From Strongylocentrotus droebachiensis (lineage: Eukaryota > Echinodermata > Echinoidea > Camarodonta > Strongylocentrotidae): 64,000 nt of DNA. The stretch spans positions 62,001 through 126,000 of the forward strand of contig JAVYIG010002217.1 of NCBI GenBank assembly GCA_035222895.1, given 5' to 3'. The translations under genes and the position numbers were made by a program. Positions 47,489-64,000 of the stretch are shown here, one piece after another; the first letter of the stretch is position 1, and every line of letters starts with the position of its first letter. The notes beneath the pieces are model-generated. The model made no database searches, had not been told where the DNA came from, and saw only the letters and a list, made by a program, of their open reading frames with translations.

Positions 47489-47565
47489 CTCTCCCTCTCT
47501 ATTTTGGAGAAAGAGAGAGAGGGCAGAGAGAGAGATGGAGAGAGCGAGAGGGAGAGAGCGTCCGT
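47392..47565 (-). repeat. CT/GA block, inverted relative to the array
   Basis: Reading left to right it goes from ATGTGGGTTTCT through CT runs and CTCCCTCTCT ATTTTGGAGAA to GAGAGAGCGTCCGT. In every other spacer the same landmarks appear in reverse complement (for example 49889-50113). The flanking spacer sequence (TTTTGGGGTACATTGTG) keeps normal orientation, so only this block is flipped. Confidence 0.8.
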
Positions 47566-47977
47566 GAAAAAAGGATGCTCGATTAAGAGATAAAAAGACA
47601 TTCCCTATCTAGACAAGTAGGAGGGAGGAGGAGGGGAAAGGGGGATAAATCCAAGGAGTTATAGAGGAGGAAAGGAAGGGAGAGGGTTTTGGGGTACATT
47701 GTGTTTTAATAAAAAGAAATACTCATAAATACAATTCTGTATAATAATGTGTTGAGAAATATGAAACTCATTTTTTTTTCTTCTTTAAGTATTCAGTCTT
47801 ATTCTAAAAAGAAAAGCAATAATTGTTCTAGTTTATCAAATGATAAAAAAAAATTGATATAATTATGTTGCAGTTTTTTTGTTTTGAGAAATAAAATCAA
47901 TGACTACCAACAAAAAAAATATGATACTTGGTATTTTAAAACTAACTACCATTAGACCTAGGAACCGCGGCCGTCGA

Positions 47978-48592
<615 letters not shown>

Positions 48593-48624
48593 GCGTTGAG
48601 GCTAAAGCGTTTCTCAAAACCAAA

Positions 48625-48659
48625 GGCTCTTTTAAGAGCCACCACATCACCAAGAAAGA
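48625..48659 (+). promoter_or_regulatory. Histone mRNA 3' stem-loop and downstream element, gene 1
   Basis: GGCTCT-TTTA-AGAGCC (6-bp stem, 4-nt loop) at 48625-48640, then ACCACA, then CAAGAAAGA at 48651-48659, the purine-rich element paired by U7 snRNA. Cleavage is expected just after ACCA. Loop position 4 is A where C is usual. Confidence 0.95.
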
Positions 48660-49237
48660 TTTTGTTCATGTTGTTTACTTTTTGTTGTAGTTAATGTCCC
48701 GCCAACCTGTAGGACGTATCGGTATAAACTCCATTGCTGTTTGAGTGACATTATAATATATATTTCAAGTATCATAAATTCACAAGTCATGTGCATAATT
48801 ATCTTGACTACAAAATATCGGCGGTGAGTTTGTGTACACAAATACGATTGTATATAAACAGTAAATGGTGCTAATCATATCATCGATAGACGTTATTATA
48901 ATACATGTAGTTCACTTTGCTTGTTCGTACAGAGCAAACCAGACATAAGTATTTTTTATCCTTAAAAGTAAAATCATCAAACCTGACCTTTCCTAACGAG
49001 TACTATTTCTCCTAATGTATTTCTCTCTTTTATAAGTGCGAGTATATTTCTTTTGATAAGGGCCTTCTTTCCTAGTAATCGGCCCTTTCCCCTTGCTACT
49101 CTTGCCTCATTCCCCTTTGATAACAGCCCCAAGTATGATAAGTGGAACCTTTTCATTAGATAAGTCCTCTGATCATTTTAATGGGTGCACTCTTTCCCCT
49201 TCCGATTTCAAAGTGTAATAAGTATCTCCTTAAAATG

Positions 49238-49528
49238 TTAATACGGTTGATACGTGTCCATTTTCCTTTCTAATAAAGTGTCTTTGAGATTTAACCTACA
49301 CTTTTCAATGTCGATACAAAAATGCGCCCTTTTACTGTCGTCTAAAAAGGAACCGATAATATCAAGCTTAAAAGAATTGGAGCAGTTTCCTGTACTAAAC
49401 AGGCCTCCTATAGCCAATTTATCTGGCAGTGGATCCGGGGGCAGGGGCACAATGTCCCAAATATCATTATAACAAACTGTGTCCCCTATAGAAATTAATC
49501 GTGCATCACATGCCCCCTTTCTAGTCAT
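49238..49528 (-). other. Unexplained 96-codon open frame in H3 spacer
   Basis: The same minus-strand frame recurs unchanged in later spacers at 51782-52072, 54331-54621, 56868-57158, 59417-59707 and 61961-62254. It begins MTRKGACDARLISIGDTV and contains PLPPDPLPDK. I recognise no family. Conservation cannot be told from array homogenisation, and there is no visible promoter, so it may be a relic. Confidence 0.25.
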
Positions 49529-49734
49529 TAAAGAAAAGTTCTCTTTTTACATTAAAAACATATGCACTTTAACTGCCCAAATGAGAGGCATCTTAAAACC
49601 TATCAATAATATTAAACCTCATGGTCTTATGAACTTCAAAGAATGCCAAAGTAATCGATTGTCCTTTTGTTCGAGAATAAAGGTTTAATTAATAAATGAG
49701 TTTCAAGATCAAGCCAACTGCAAAGATTAGATTA

Positions 49735-49800
49735 ATGTCTTGTCAAAAGACACAAGTTCGTACCCATGACCTTTGGACATTATTTAAACCATTCGACTGC
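49735..49800 (-). repeat. SINE-like remnant inside H3 spacer
   Basis: TTAATGTCTTGTCAAAAGAC and the minus-strand GTCATGGGTACGAACTTG resemble the tail and B-box region of the tRNA-derived SINEs elsewhere in the window. Present in every complete spacer (for example 52279, 54828, 57365), so the insertion predates amplification. Confidence 0.45.
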
Positions 49801-49888
49801 TGGTCCTATGGTCATTCATAATGGTAGGTAGGAATTACATTCAAAGTCTATTTTTCTTCTCACCTTTTTATCGCCCACCTTTTCTCTT

Positions 49889-49905
49889 ACGGACGCTCTC
49901 TCACT

Positions 49906-49978
<73 letters not shown>

Positions 49979-50113
49979 CTGTTTCATACGTTCTCCAAAT
50001 CGGAGAGGGAGAGGGAAAGAGCAAGACAGACAAATAGACATAATTATAGAGAGAGAGAGAACAAAAAGGAGGGGGGGGGAGGGGGGAGAAACCCACATAC
50101 AATGATAATGACC
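49889..50113 (+). repeat. CT/GA and G-run block of H3 spacer 1
   Basis: CT runs, a unique core GTTTCATACGTTCTCCAAAT, GA runs, then G runs and GAGAAACCCACATAC. Equivalent blocks start at about 52438, 54987, 57524, 60073 and 62617 and differ mainly in tract length. Confidence 0.9.
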
Positions 50114-50517
50114 AGTTTTGGGGTAGATTGTGTTTTACTAAAAAAAAAACTCATAATTTCAATTCTGTATAATAATGTTTGAGAATTATGAAACTCATTT
50201 TTCTTTTTTTTAAGTATTCAGTCTTATTCTTTAAAAAAAGGCAATAATTGTTCTAGTTTTGGAGATGAAATAATTGTGTAGTGCGGTAATATTTCCTATT
50301 ATGATACTGTGATATATTTTAGTCCTAAACATTGTGAAATTATGAACAATGAATTATGTTGTATTTATGTTCGTTTATCAAATGATAAAACACTTTTGAT
50401 ATAATTATGTTGCAGTTTTGTATAAACTATGTTATGTACGAAAAAGAATTGGAGTTTTGAGTAATCAAATCAATGAATACAAAAGAAAAACAAAAGTCGA
50501 ATGGTCCCTTGTACTGA

Positions 50518-51141
<624 letters not shown>

Positions 51142-51173
51142 GCGTTGAGGCTAAAGCGTTTCTCAAAACCAAA

Positions 51174-51208
51174 GGCTCTTTTAAGAGCCACCACATCACC
51201 AAGAAAGA
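51174..51208 (+). promoter_or_regulatory. Histone 3' stem-loop and downstream element, gene 2
   Basis: Stem-loop 51174-51189 and CAAGAAAGA 51200-51208, as in gene 1. Confidence 0.95.
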
Positions 51209-52449
51209 TTTTGTTCATGTTGTTTACTTTTTGTTGTAGTTAATGTCCCGCCAACCTGTAGGACGTATCGGTATAAACTCCATTGCTGTTTGAGTGACAT
51301 TATAATATATATTTCAAGTATCATAAATTCACATGTGCATAATTATCTTGACTACAAAATATCGGGGGTGAGTTTGTGTACACAAATACGATTGTATATA
51401 AACAGTAAATGGTGCTAATCATATCATCGATAGACGTTATTATAATACATGTAGTTCACTTTGCTTGTTCGTACAGAGCAAACCAGACATAAGTATTTTT
51501 TATCCTTAAAAGTAAAATCATCAAACCTGACCTTTCCTAACGAGTACTATTTCTCCTAATGTATTTCTCTCTTTTATAAGTGCGAGTATATTTCTTTTGA
51601 TAAGGGCCTTCTTTCCTAGTAATCGGCCCTTTCCCCTTGCTACTCTTGCCTCATTCCCCTTTGATAACAGCCCCAAGTATGATAAGTGGAACCTTTTCAT
51701 TAGATAAGTCCTCTGATCATTTTAATGGGTGCACTCTTTCCCCTTCCGATTTCAAAGTGTAATAAGTATCTCCTTAAAATGTTAATACGGTTGATACGTG
51801 TCCATTTTCCTTTCTAATAAAGTGTCTTTGAGATTTAACCTACACTTTTCAATGTCGATACAAAAATGCGCCCTTTTACTGTCGTCTAAAAAGGAACCGA
51901 TAATATCAAGCTTAAAAGAATTGGAGCAGTTTCCTGTACTAAACAGGCCTCCTATAGCCAATTTATCTGGCAGTGGATCCGGGGGCAGGGGCACAATGTC
52001 CCAAATATCATTATAACAAACTGTGTCCCCTATAGAAATTAATCGTGCATCACATGCCCCCTTTCTAGTCATTAAAGAAAAGTTCTCTTTTTACATTAAA
52101 AACATATGCACTTTAACTGCCCAAATGAGAGGCATCTTAAAACCTATCAATAATATTAAACCTCATGGTCTTATGAACTTCAAAGAATGCCAAAGTAATC
52201 GATTGTCCTTTTGTTCGAGAATAAAGGTTTAATTAATAAATGAGTTTCAAGATCAAGCCAACTGCAAAGATTAGATTAATGTCTTGTCAAAAGACACAAG
52301 TTCGTACCCATGACCTTTGGACATTATTTAAACCATTCGACTGCTGGTCCTATGGTCATTCATAATGGTAGGTAGGAATAACATTCAAAGTCTATTTTTC
52401 TTCTCACCTTTTTATCGCCCACCTTTTCTCTTACGGACGCTCTCTCACT

Positions 52450-52516
<67 letters not shown>

Positions 52517-53061
52517 CTGTTTCATACGTTCTCCAAATCGGAGAGGGAGAGGGAAAGAGCAAGACAGACAAATAGACATAATTATAGAGAGAGAGAGAAC
52601 AAAAAGGAGGGGGGGAGGGGGGGGGGGGGGAGAAACCCACATACAATGATAATGACCAGTTTTGGGGTAGATTGTGTTTTACTAAAAGAAAAACTCATAA
52701 TTTCAATTCTGTATAATAATGTTTGAGAATTATGAAACTCATTTTTCTTTTTTTTAAGTATTCAGTCTTATTCTTTAAAAAAAGGCAATAATTGTTCTAG
52801 TTTTGGAGATGAAATAATTGTGTAGTGCGGTAATATTTCCTATTATGATATTGTGATATATTTTAGTCCTAAACATTGTGAAATTATGAACAATGAATTA
52901 TGTTGTATTTATGTTCGTTTATCAAATGATAAAACACTTTTGATATAATTATGTTGCAGTTTTGTATAAACTATGTTATGTACGAAAAAGAATTGGAGTT
53001 TTGAGTAATCAAATCAATGAATACAAAAGAAAAACAAAAGTCGAATGGTCCCTTGTACTGA

Positions 53062-53685
<624 letters not shown>

Positions 53686-53717
53686 GCGTTGAGGCTAAAG
53701 CGTTTCTCAAAACCAAA

Positions 53718-53752
53718 GGCTCTTTTAAGAGCCACCACATCACCAAGAAAGA
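53718..53752 (+). promoter_or_regulatory. Histone 3' stem-loop and downstream element, gene 3
   Basis: Stem-loop 53718-53733 and CAAGAAAGA 53744-53752. Confidence 0.95.
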
Positions 53753-55025
53753 TTTTGTTCATGTTGTTTATTTTTTGTTGTACTTAATGTCCCGCCAACC
53801 TGTAGGACGTATCGGTATAAACTCCATTGCTGTTTGAGTGACATTATAATATATATTTCAAGTATCATAAATTCACAAGTCATGTGCATAATTATCTTGA
53901 CTACAAAATATCGGGGGTGAGTTTGTGTACACAAATACGATTGTATATAAACAGTAAATGGTGCTAATCATATCATCGATAGACGTTATTATAATACATG
54001 TAGTTCACTTTGCTTGTTCGTACAGAGCAAACCAGACATAAGTATTTTTTATCCTTAAAAGTAAAATCATCAAACCTGACCTTTCCTAACGAGTACTATT
54101 TCTCCTAATGTATTTCTCTCTTTTATAAGTGCGAGTATATTTCTTTTGATAAGGGCCTTCTTTCCTAGTAATCGGCCCTTTCCCCTTGCTACTCTTGCCT
54201 CATTCCCCTTTGATAACAGCCCCAAGTATGATAAGTGGAACCTTTTCATTAGATAAGTCCTCTGATCATTTTAATGGGTGCACTCTTTCCCCTTCCGATT
54301 TCAAAGTGTAATAAGTATCTCCTTAAAATGTTAATACGGTTGATACGTGTCCATTTTCCTTTCTAATAAAGTGTCTTTGAGATTTAACCTACACTTTTCA
54401 ATGTCGATACAAAAATGCGCCCTTTTACTGTCGTCTAAAAAGGAACCGATAATATCAAGCTTAAAAGAATTGGAGCAGTTTCCTGTACTAAACAGGCCTC
54501 CTATAGCCAATTTATCTGGCAGTGGATCCGGGGGCAGGGGCACAATGTCCCAAATATCATTATAACAAACTGTGTCCCCTATAGAAATTAATCGTGCATC
54601 ACATGCCCCCTTTCTAGTCATTAAAGAAAAGTTTTCTTTTTACATTAAAAACATATGCACTTTAACTGCCCAAATGAGAGGCATCTTAAAACCTATCAAT
54701 AATATTAAACCTCATGGTCTTATGAACTTCAAAGAATGCCAAAGTAATCGATTGTCCTTTTGTTCGAGAATAAAGGTTTAATTAATAAATGAGTTTCAAG
54801 ATCAAGCCAACTGCAAAGATTAGATTAATGTCTTGTCAAAAGACACAAGTTCGTACCCATGACCTTTGGACATTATTTAAACCATTCGACTGCTGGTCCT
54901 ATGGTCATTCATAATGGTAGGTAGGAATAACATTCAAAGTCTATTTTTCTTCTCACCTTTTTATCGCCCACCTTTTCTCTTACGGACGCTCTCTCACTTC
55001 TCTCTCTCTCTCTCTCTCTCTATCT

Positions 55026-55057
<32 letters not shown>

Positions 55058-55598
55058 GTATCTGTTTCATACGTTCTCCAAATCGGAGAGGGAGAGGGAA
55101 AGAGCAAGACAGACAAATAGACATAATTATAGAGAGAGAGAGAACAAAAAGGAGGGGGGAGGGGGGGAGAAACCCACATACAATGATAATGACCAGTTTT
55201 GGGGTAGATTGTGTTTTACTAAAAGAAAAACTCATAATTTCAATTCTGTATAATAATGTTTGAGAATTATGAAACTCATTTTTCTTTTTTTTAAGTATTC
55301 AGTCTTATTCTTTAAAAAAAGGCAATAATTGTTCTAGTTTTGGAGATGAAATAATTGTGTAGTGCGGTAATATTTCCTATTATGATATTGTGATATATTT
55401 TAGTCCTAAACATTGTGAAATTATGAACAATGAATTATGTTGTATTTATGTTCGTTTATCAAATGATAAAACACTTTTGATATAATTATGTTGCAGTTTT
55501 GTATAAACTATGTTATGTACGAAAAAGAATTGGAGTTTTGAGTAATCAAATCAATGAATACAAAAGAAAAACAAAAGTCGAATGGTCCCTTGTACTGA

Positions 55599-56222
<624 letters not shown>

Positions 56223-56254
56223 GCGTTGAGGCTAAAGCGTTTCTCAAAACCAAA

Positions 56255-56289
56255 GGCTCTTTTAAGAGCCACCACATCACCAAGAAAGA
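56255..56289 (+). promoter_or_regulatory. Histone 3' stem-loop and downstream element, gene 4
   Basis: Stem-loop 56255-56270 and CAAGAAAGA 56281-56289. Confidence 0.95.
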
Positions 56290-57535
56290 TTTTGTTCATG
56301 TTGTTTACTTTTTGTTGTAGTTAATGTCCCGCCAACCTGTAGGACGTATCGGTATAAACTCCATTGCTGTTTGAGTGACATTATAATATATATTTCAAGT
56401 ATCATAAATTCACAAGTCATGTGCATAATTATCTTGACTACAAAATATCGGGGGTGAGTTTGTGTACACAAATACGATTGTATATAAACAGTAAATGGTG
56501 CTAATCATATCATCGATAGACGTTATTATAATACATGTAGTTCACTTTGCTTGTTCGTACAGAGCAAACCAGACATAAGTATTTTTTATCCTTAAAAGTA
56601 AAATCATCAAACCTGACCTTTCCTAACGAGTACTATTTCTCCTAATGTATTTCTCTCTTTTATAAGTGCGAGTATATTTCTTTTGATAAGGGCCTTCTTT
56701 CCTAGTAATCGGCCCTTTCCCCTTGCTACTCTTGCCTCATTCCCCTTTGATAACAGCCCCAAGTATGATAAGTGGAACCTTTTCATTAGATAAGTCCTCT
56801 GATCATTTTAATGGGTGCACTCTTTCCCCTTCCGATTTCAAAGTGTAATAAGTATCTCCTTAAAATGTTAATACGGTTGATACGTGTCCATTTTCCTTTC
56901 TAATAAAGTGTCTTTGAGATTTAACCTACACTTTTCAATGTCGATACAAAAATGCGCCCTTTTACTGTCGTCTAAAAAGGAACCGATAATATCAAGCTTA
57001 AAAGAATTGGAGCAGTTTCCTGTACTAAACAGGCCTCCTATAGCCAATTTATCTGGCAGTGGATCCGGGGGCAGGGGCACAATGTCCCAAATATCATTAT
57101 AACAAACTGTGTCCCCTATAGAAATTAATCGTGCATCACATGCCCCCTTTCTAGTCATTAAAGAAAAGTTCTCTTTTTACATTAAAAACATATGCACTTT
57201 AACTGCCCAAATGAGAGGCATCTTAAAACCTATCAATAATATTAAACCTCATGGTCTTATGAACTTCAAAGAATGCCAAAGTAATCGATTGTCCTTTTGT
57301 TCGAGAATAAAGGTTTAATTAATAAATGAGTTTCAAGATCAAGCCAACTGCAAAGATTAGATTAATGTCTTGTCAAAAGACACAAGTTCGTACCCATGAC
57401 CTTTGGACATTATTTAAACCATTCGACTGCTGGTCCTATGGTCATTCATAATGGTAGGTAGGAATAACATTCAAAGTCTATTTTTCTTCTCACCTTTTTA
57501 TCGCCCACCTTTTCTCTTACGGACGCTCTCTCACT

Positions 57536-57602
<67 letters not shown>

Positions 57603-58147
57603 CTGTTTCATACGTTCTCCAAATCGGAGAGGGAGAGGGAAAGAGCAAGACAGACAAATAGACATAATTATAGAGAGAGAGAGAACAAAAAGGAGGGGGG
57701 GAGGGGGGGGGGGGGGAGAAACCCACATACAATGATAATGACCAGTTTTGGGGTAGATTGTGTTTTACTAAAAGAAAAACTCATAATTTCAATTCTGTAT
57801 AATAATGTTTGAGAATTATGAAACTCATTTTTCTTTTTTTTAAGTATTCAGTCTTATTCTTTAAAAAAAGGCAATAATTGTTCTAGTTTTGGAGATGAAA
57901 TAATTGTGTAGTGCGGTAATATTTCCTATTATGATATTGTGATATATTTTAGTCCTAAACATTGTGAAATTATGAACAATGAATTATGTTGTATTTATGT
58001 TCGTTTATCAAATGATAAAACACTTTTGATATAATTATGTTGCAGTTTTGTATAAACTATGTTATGTACGAAAAAGAATTGGAGTTTTGAGTAATCAAAT
58101 CAATGAATACAAAAGAAAAACAAAAGTCGAATGGTCCCTTGTACTGA

Positions 58148-58771
<624 letters not shown>

Positions 58772-58803
58772 GCGTTGAGGCTAAAGCGTTTCTCAAAACC
58801 AAA

Positions 58804-58838
58804 GGCTCTTTTAAGAGCCACCACATCACCAAGAAAGA
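58804..58838 (+). promoter_or_regulatory. Histone 3' stem-loop and downstream element, gene 5
   Basis: Stem-loop 58804-58819 and CAAGAAAGA 58830-58838. Confidence 0.95.
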
Positions 58839-60111
58839 TTTTGTTCATGTTGTTTATTTTTTGTTGTACTTAATGTCCCGCCAACCTGTAGGACGTATCG
58901 GTATAAACTCCATTGCTGTTTGAGTGACATTATAATATATATTTCAAGTATCATAAATTCACAAGTCATGTGCATAATTATCTTGACTACAAAATATCGG
59001 GGGTGAGTTTGTGTACACAAATACGATTGTATATAAACAGTAAATGGTGCTAATCATATCATCGATAGACGTTATTATAATACATGTAGTTCACTTTGCT
59101 TGTTCGTACAGAGCAAACCAGACATAAGTATTTTTTATCCTTAAAAGTAAAATCATCAAACCTGACCTTTCCTAACGAGTACTATTTCTCCTAATGTATT
59201 TCTCTCTTTTATAAGTGCGAGTATATTTCTTTTGATAAGGGCCTTCTTTCCTAGTAATCGGCCCTTTCCCCTTGCTACTCTTGCCTCATTCCCCTTTGAT
59301 AACAGCCCCAAGTATGATAAGTGGAACCTTTTCATTAGATAAGTCCTCTGATCATTTTAATGGGTGCACTCTTTCCCCTTCCGATTTCAAAGTGTAATAA
59401 GTATCTCCTTAAAATGTTAATACGGTTGATACGTGTCCATTTTCCTTTCTAATAAAGTGTCTTTGAGATTTAACCTACACTTTTCAATGTCGATACAAAA
59501 ATGCGCCCTTTTACTGTCGTCTAAAAAGGAACCGATAATATCAAGCTTAAAAGAATTGGAGCAGTTTCCTGTACTAAACAGGCCTCCTATAGCCAATTTA
59601 TCTGGCAGTGGATCCGGGGGCAGGGGCACAATGTCCCAAATATCATTATAACAAACTGTGTCCCCTATAGAAATTAATCGTGCATCACATGCCCCCTTTC
59701 TAGTCATTAAAGAAAAGTTTTCTTTTTACATTAAAAACATATGCACTTTAACTGCCCAAATGAGAGGCATCTTAAAACCTATCAATAATATTAAACCTCA
59801 TGGTCTTATGAACTTCAAAGAATGCCAAAGTAATCGATTGTCCTTTTGTTCGAGAATAAAGGTTTAATTAATAAATGAGTTTCAAGATCAAGCCAACTGC
59901 AAAGATTAGATTAATGTCTTGTCAAAAGACACAAGTTCGTACCCATGACCTTTGGACATTATTTAAACCATTCGACTGCTGGTCCTATGGTCATTCATAA
60001 TGGTAGGTAGGAATAACATTCAAAGTCTATTTTTCTTCTCACCTTTTTATCGCCCACCTTTTCTCTTACGGACGCTCTCTCACTTCTCTCTCTCTCTCTC
60101 TCTCTCTATCT

Positions 60112-60143
<32 letters not shown>

Positions 60144-60684
60144 GTATCTGTTTCATACGTTCTCCAAATCGGAGAGGGAGAGGGAAAGAGCAAGACAGAC
60201 AAATAGACATAATTATAGAGAGAGAGAGAACAAAAAGGAGGGGGGAGGGGGGGAGAAACCCACATACAATGATAATGACCAGTTTTGGGGTAGATTGTGT
60301 TTTACTAAAAGAAAAACTCATAATTTCAATTCTGTATAATAATGTTTGAGAATTATGAAACTCATTTTTCTTTTTTTTAAGTATTCAGTCTTATTCTTTA
60401 AAAAAAGGCAATAATTGTTCTAGTTTTGGAGATGAAATAATTGTGTAGTGCGGTAATATTTCCTATTATGATATTGTGATATATTTTAGTCCTAAACATT
60501 GTGAAATTATGAACAATGAATTATGTTGTATTTATGTTCGTTTATCAAATGATAAAACACTTTTGATATAATTATGTTGCAGTTTTGTATAAACTATGTT
60601 ATGTACGAAAAAGAATTGGAGTTTTGAGTAATCAAATCAATGAATACAAAAGAAAAACAAAAGTCGAATGGTCCCTTGTACTGA

Positions 60685-61315
<631 letters not shown>

Positions 61316-61347
61316 GCGTTGAGGCTAAAGCGTTTCTCAAAACCAAA

Positions 61348-61382
61348 GGCTCTTTTAAGAGCCACCACATCACCAAGAAAGA
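61348..61382 (+). promoter_or_regulatory. Histone 3' stem-loop and downstream element, gene 6
   Basis: Stem-loop 61348-61363 and CAAGAAAGA 61374-61382. Confidence 0.95.
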
Positions 61383-62655
61383 TTTTGTTCATGTTGTTTA
61401 TTTTTTGTTGTACTTAATGTCCCGCCAACCTGTAGGACGTATCGGTATAAACTCCATTGCTGTTTGAGTGACATTATAATATATATTTCAAGTATCATAA
61501 ATTCACAAGTCATGTGCATAATTATCTTGACTACAAAATATCGGGGGTGAGTTTGTGTACACAAATACGATTGTATATAAACAGTAAATGGTGCTAATCA
61601 TATCATCGATAGACGTTATTATAATACATGTAGTTCACTTTGCTTGTTCGTACAGAGCAAACCAGACATAAGTATTTTTTATCCTTAAAAGTAAAATCAT
61701 CAAACCTGACCTTTCCTAACGAGTACTATTTCTCCTAATGTATTTCTCTCTTTTATAAGTGCGAGTATATTTCTTTTGATAAGGGCCTTCTTTCCTAGTA
61801 ATCGGCCCTTTCCCCTTGCTACTCTTGCCTCATTCCCCTTTGATAACAGCCCCAAGTATGATAAGTGGAACCTTTTCATTAGATAAGTCCTCTGATCATT
61901 TTAATGGGTGCACTCTTTCCCCTTCCGATTTCAAAGTGTAATAAGTATCTCCTTAAAATGTTAATACGGTTGATACGTGTCCATTTTCCTTTCTAATAAA
62001 GTGTCTTTGAGATTTAACCTACACTTTTCAATGTCGATACAAAAATGCGCCCTTTTACTGTCGTCTAAAAAGGAACCGATAATATCAAGCTTAAAAGAAT
62101 TGGAGCAGTTTCCTGTACTAAACAGGCCTCCTATAGCCAATTTATCTGGCAGTGGATCCGGGGGCAGGGGCACAATGTCCCAAATATCATTATAACAAAC
62201 TGTGTCCCCTATAGAAATTAATCGTGCATCACATGCCCCCTTTCTAGTCATCAAAGAAAAGTTTTCTTTTTACATTAAAAACATATGCACTTTAACTGCC
62301 CAAATGAGAGGCATCTTAAAACCTATCAATAATATTAAACCTCATGGTCTTATGAACTTCAAAGAATGCCAAAGTAATCGATTGTCCTTTTGTTCGAGAA
62401 TAAAGGTTTAATTAATAAATGAGTTTCAAGATCAAGCCAACTGCAAAGATTAGATTAATGTCTTGTCAAAAGACACAAGTTCGTACCCATGACCTTTGGA
62501 CATTATTTAAACCATTCGACTGCTGGTCCTATGGTCATTCATAATGGTAGGTAGGAATAACATTCAAAGTCTATTTTTCTTCTCACCTTTTTATCGCCCA
62601 CCTTTTCTCTTACGGACGCTCTCTCACTTCTCTCTCTCTCTCTCTCTCTCTATCT

Positions 62656-62687
<32 letters not shown>

Positions 62688-63228
62688 GTATCTGTTTCAT
62701 ACGTTCTCCAAATCGGAGAGGGAGAGGGAAAGAGCAAGACAGACAAATAGACATAATTATAGAGAGAGAGAGAACAAAAAGGAGGGGGGAGGGGGGGAGA
62801 AACCCACATACAATGATAATGACCAGTTTTGGGGTAGATTGTGTTTTACTAAAAGAAAAACTCATAATTTCAATTCTGTATAATAATGTTTGAGAATTAT
62901 GAAACTCATTTTTCTTTTTTTTAAGTATTCAGTCTTATTCTTTAAAAAAAGGCAATAATTGTTCTAGTTTTGGAGATGAAATAATTGTGTAGTGCGGTAA
63001 TATTTCCTATTATGATATTGTGATATATTTTAGTCCTAAACATTGTGAAATTATGAACAATGAATTATGTTGTATTTATGTTCGTTTATCAAATGATAAA
63101 ACACTTTTGATATAATTATGTTGCAGTTTTGTATAAACTATGTTATGTACGAAAAAGAATTGGAGTTTTGAGTAATCAAATCAATGAATACAAAAGAAAA
63201 ACAAAAGTCGAATGGTCCCTTGTACTGA

Positions 63229-63852
<624 letters not shown>

Positions 63853-63884
63853 GCGTTGAGGCTAAAGCGTTTCTCAAAACCAAA

Positions 63885-63919
63885 GGCTCTTTTAAGAGCC
63901 ACCACATCACCAAGAAAGA
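63885..63919 (+). promoter_or_regulatory. Histone 3' stem-loop and downstream element, gene 7
   Basis: Stem-loop 63885-63900 and CAAGAAAGA 63911-63919. Confidence 0.95.
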
Positions 63920-64000
63920 TTTTGTTCATGTTGTTTATTTTTTGTTGTACTTAATGTCCCGCCAACCTGTAGGACGTATCGGTATAAACTCCATTGCTGT

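Overview
This is animal nuclear DNA: one very large intron-rich gene, histone genes, tRNA-derived SINE fragments and many short inverted-repeat transposons, with no bacterial signals. A polycystin-1/REJ-type receptor, glutamate at H3 position 81 (as I recall for sea-urchin H3) and a start-site motif resembling the sea-urchin histone cap signal all point to an echinoderm or a close relative. No exact species can be named from the sequence.

Positions 374-44000, minus strand: a single polycystin-1-like gene of at least 41 coding exons. The exons were joined by hand; every junction has AG/GT borders and compatible phase, giving about 3650 residues before the gene runs off the left edge. The order is: signal peptide, two copies of an unrecognised GD-IGW domain, WSC domain, PKD repeats, a third diverged GD-IGW copy, more PKD repeats (one split by a Thr/Pro-rich mucin-like insert), REJ module, GAIN-like region, GPS cleavage site (His-Leu-Thr), TM1, PLAT domain, then TM2 to about TM5. 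The remaining membrane segments lie outside the window. Introns hold foldback elements, MITEs, SINE remnants, a LINE fragment, microsatellites and a five-fold duplication of one exon end with its splice donor.

Positions 44001-47391: intergenic, with no gene that I can support; it contains purine-rich tracts.

Positions 47392-64000, plus strand: a head-to-tail array of seven intronless histone H3 genes, one per 2.54-kb unit, continuing past the right edge. No other histone gene is present. The proteins carry the replacement-variant signature of H3.3 (Ser31, Ala87, Ile89, Gly90), yet each gene has the promoter and the 3' stem-loop plus purine-rich downstream element of replication-dependent histone genes. 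This mixture, amplified in tandem, is the most striking feature of the window. The copies are nearly identical, fall into two spacer subtypes, and differ at H3 residues 42 (Arg in the first, Lys in the rest) and 6 (Ser in the seventh).

The two loci are unrelated in function: a large cleavable membrane receptor/channel-type protein, and chromatin supply genes.
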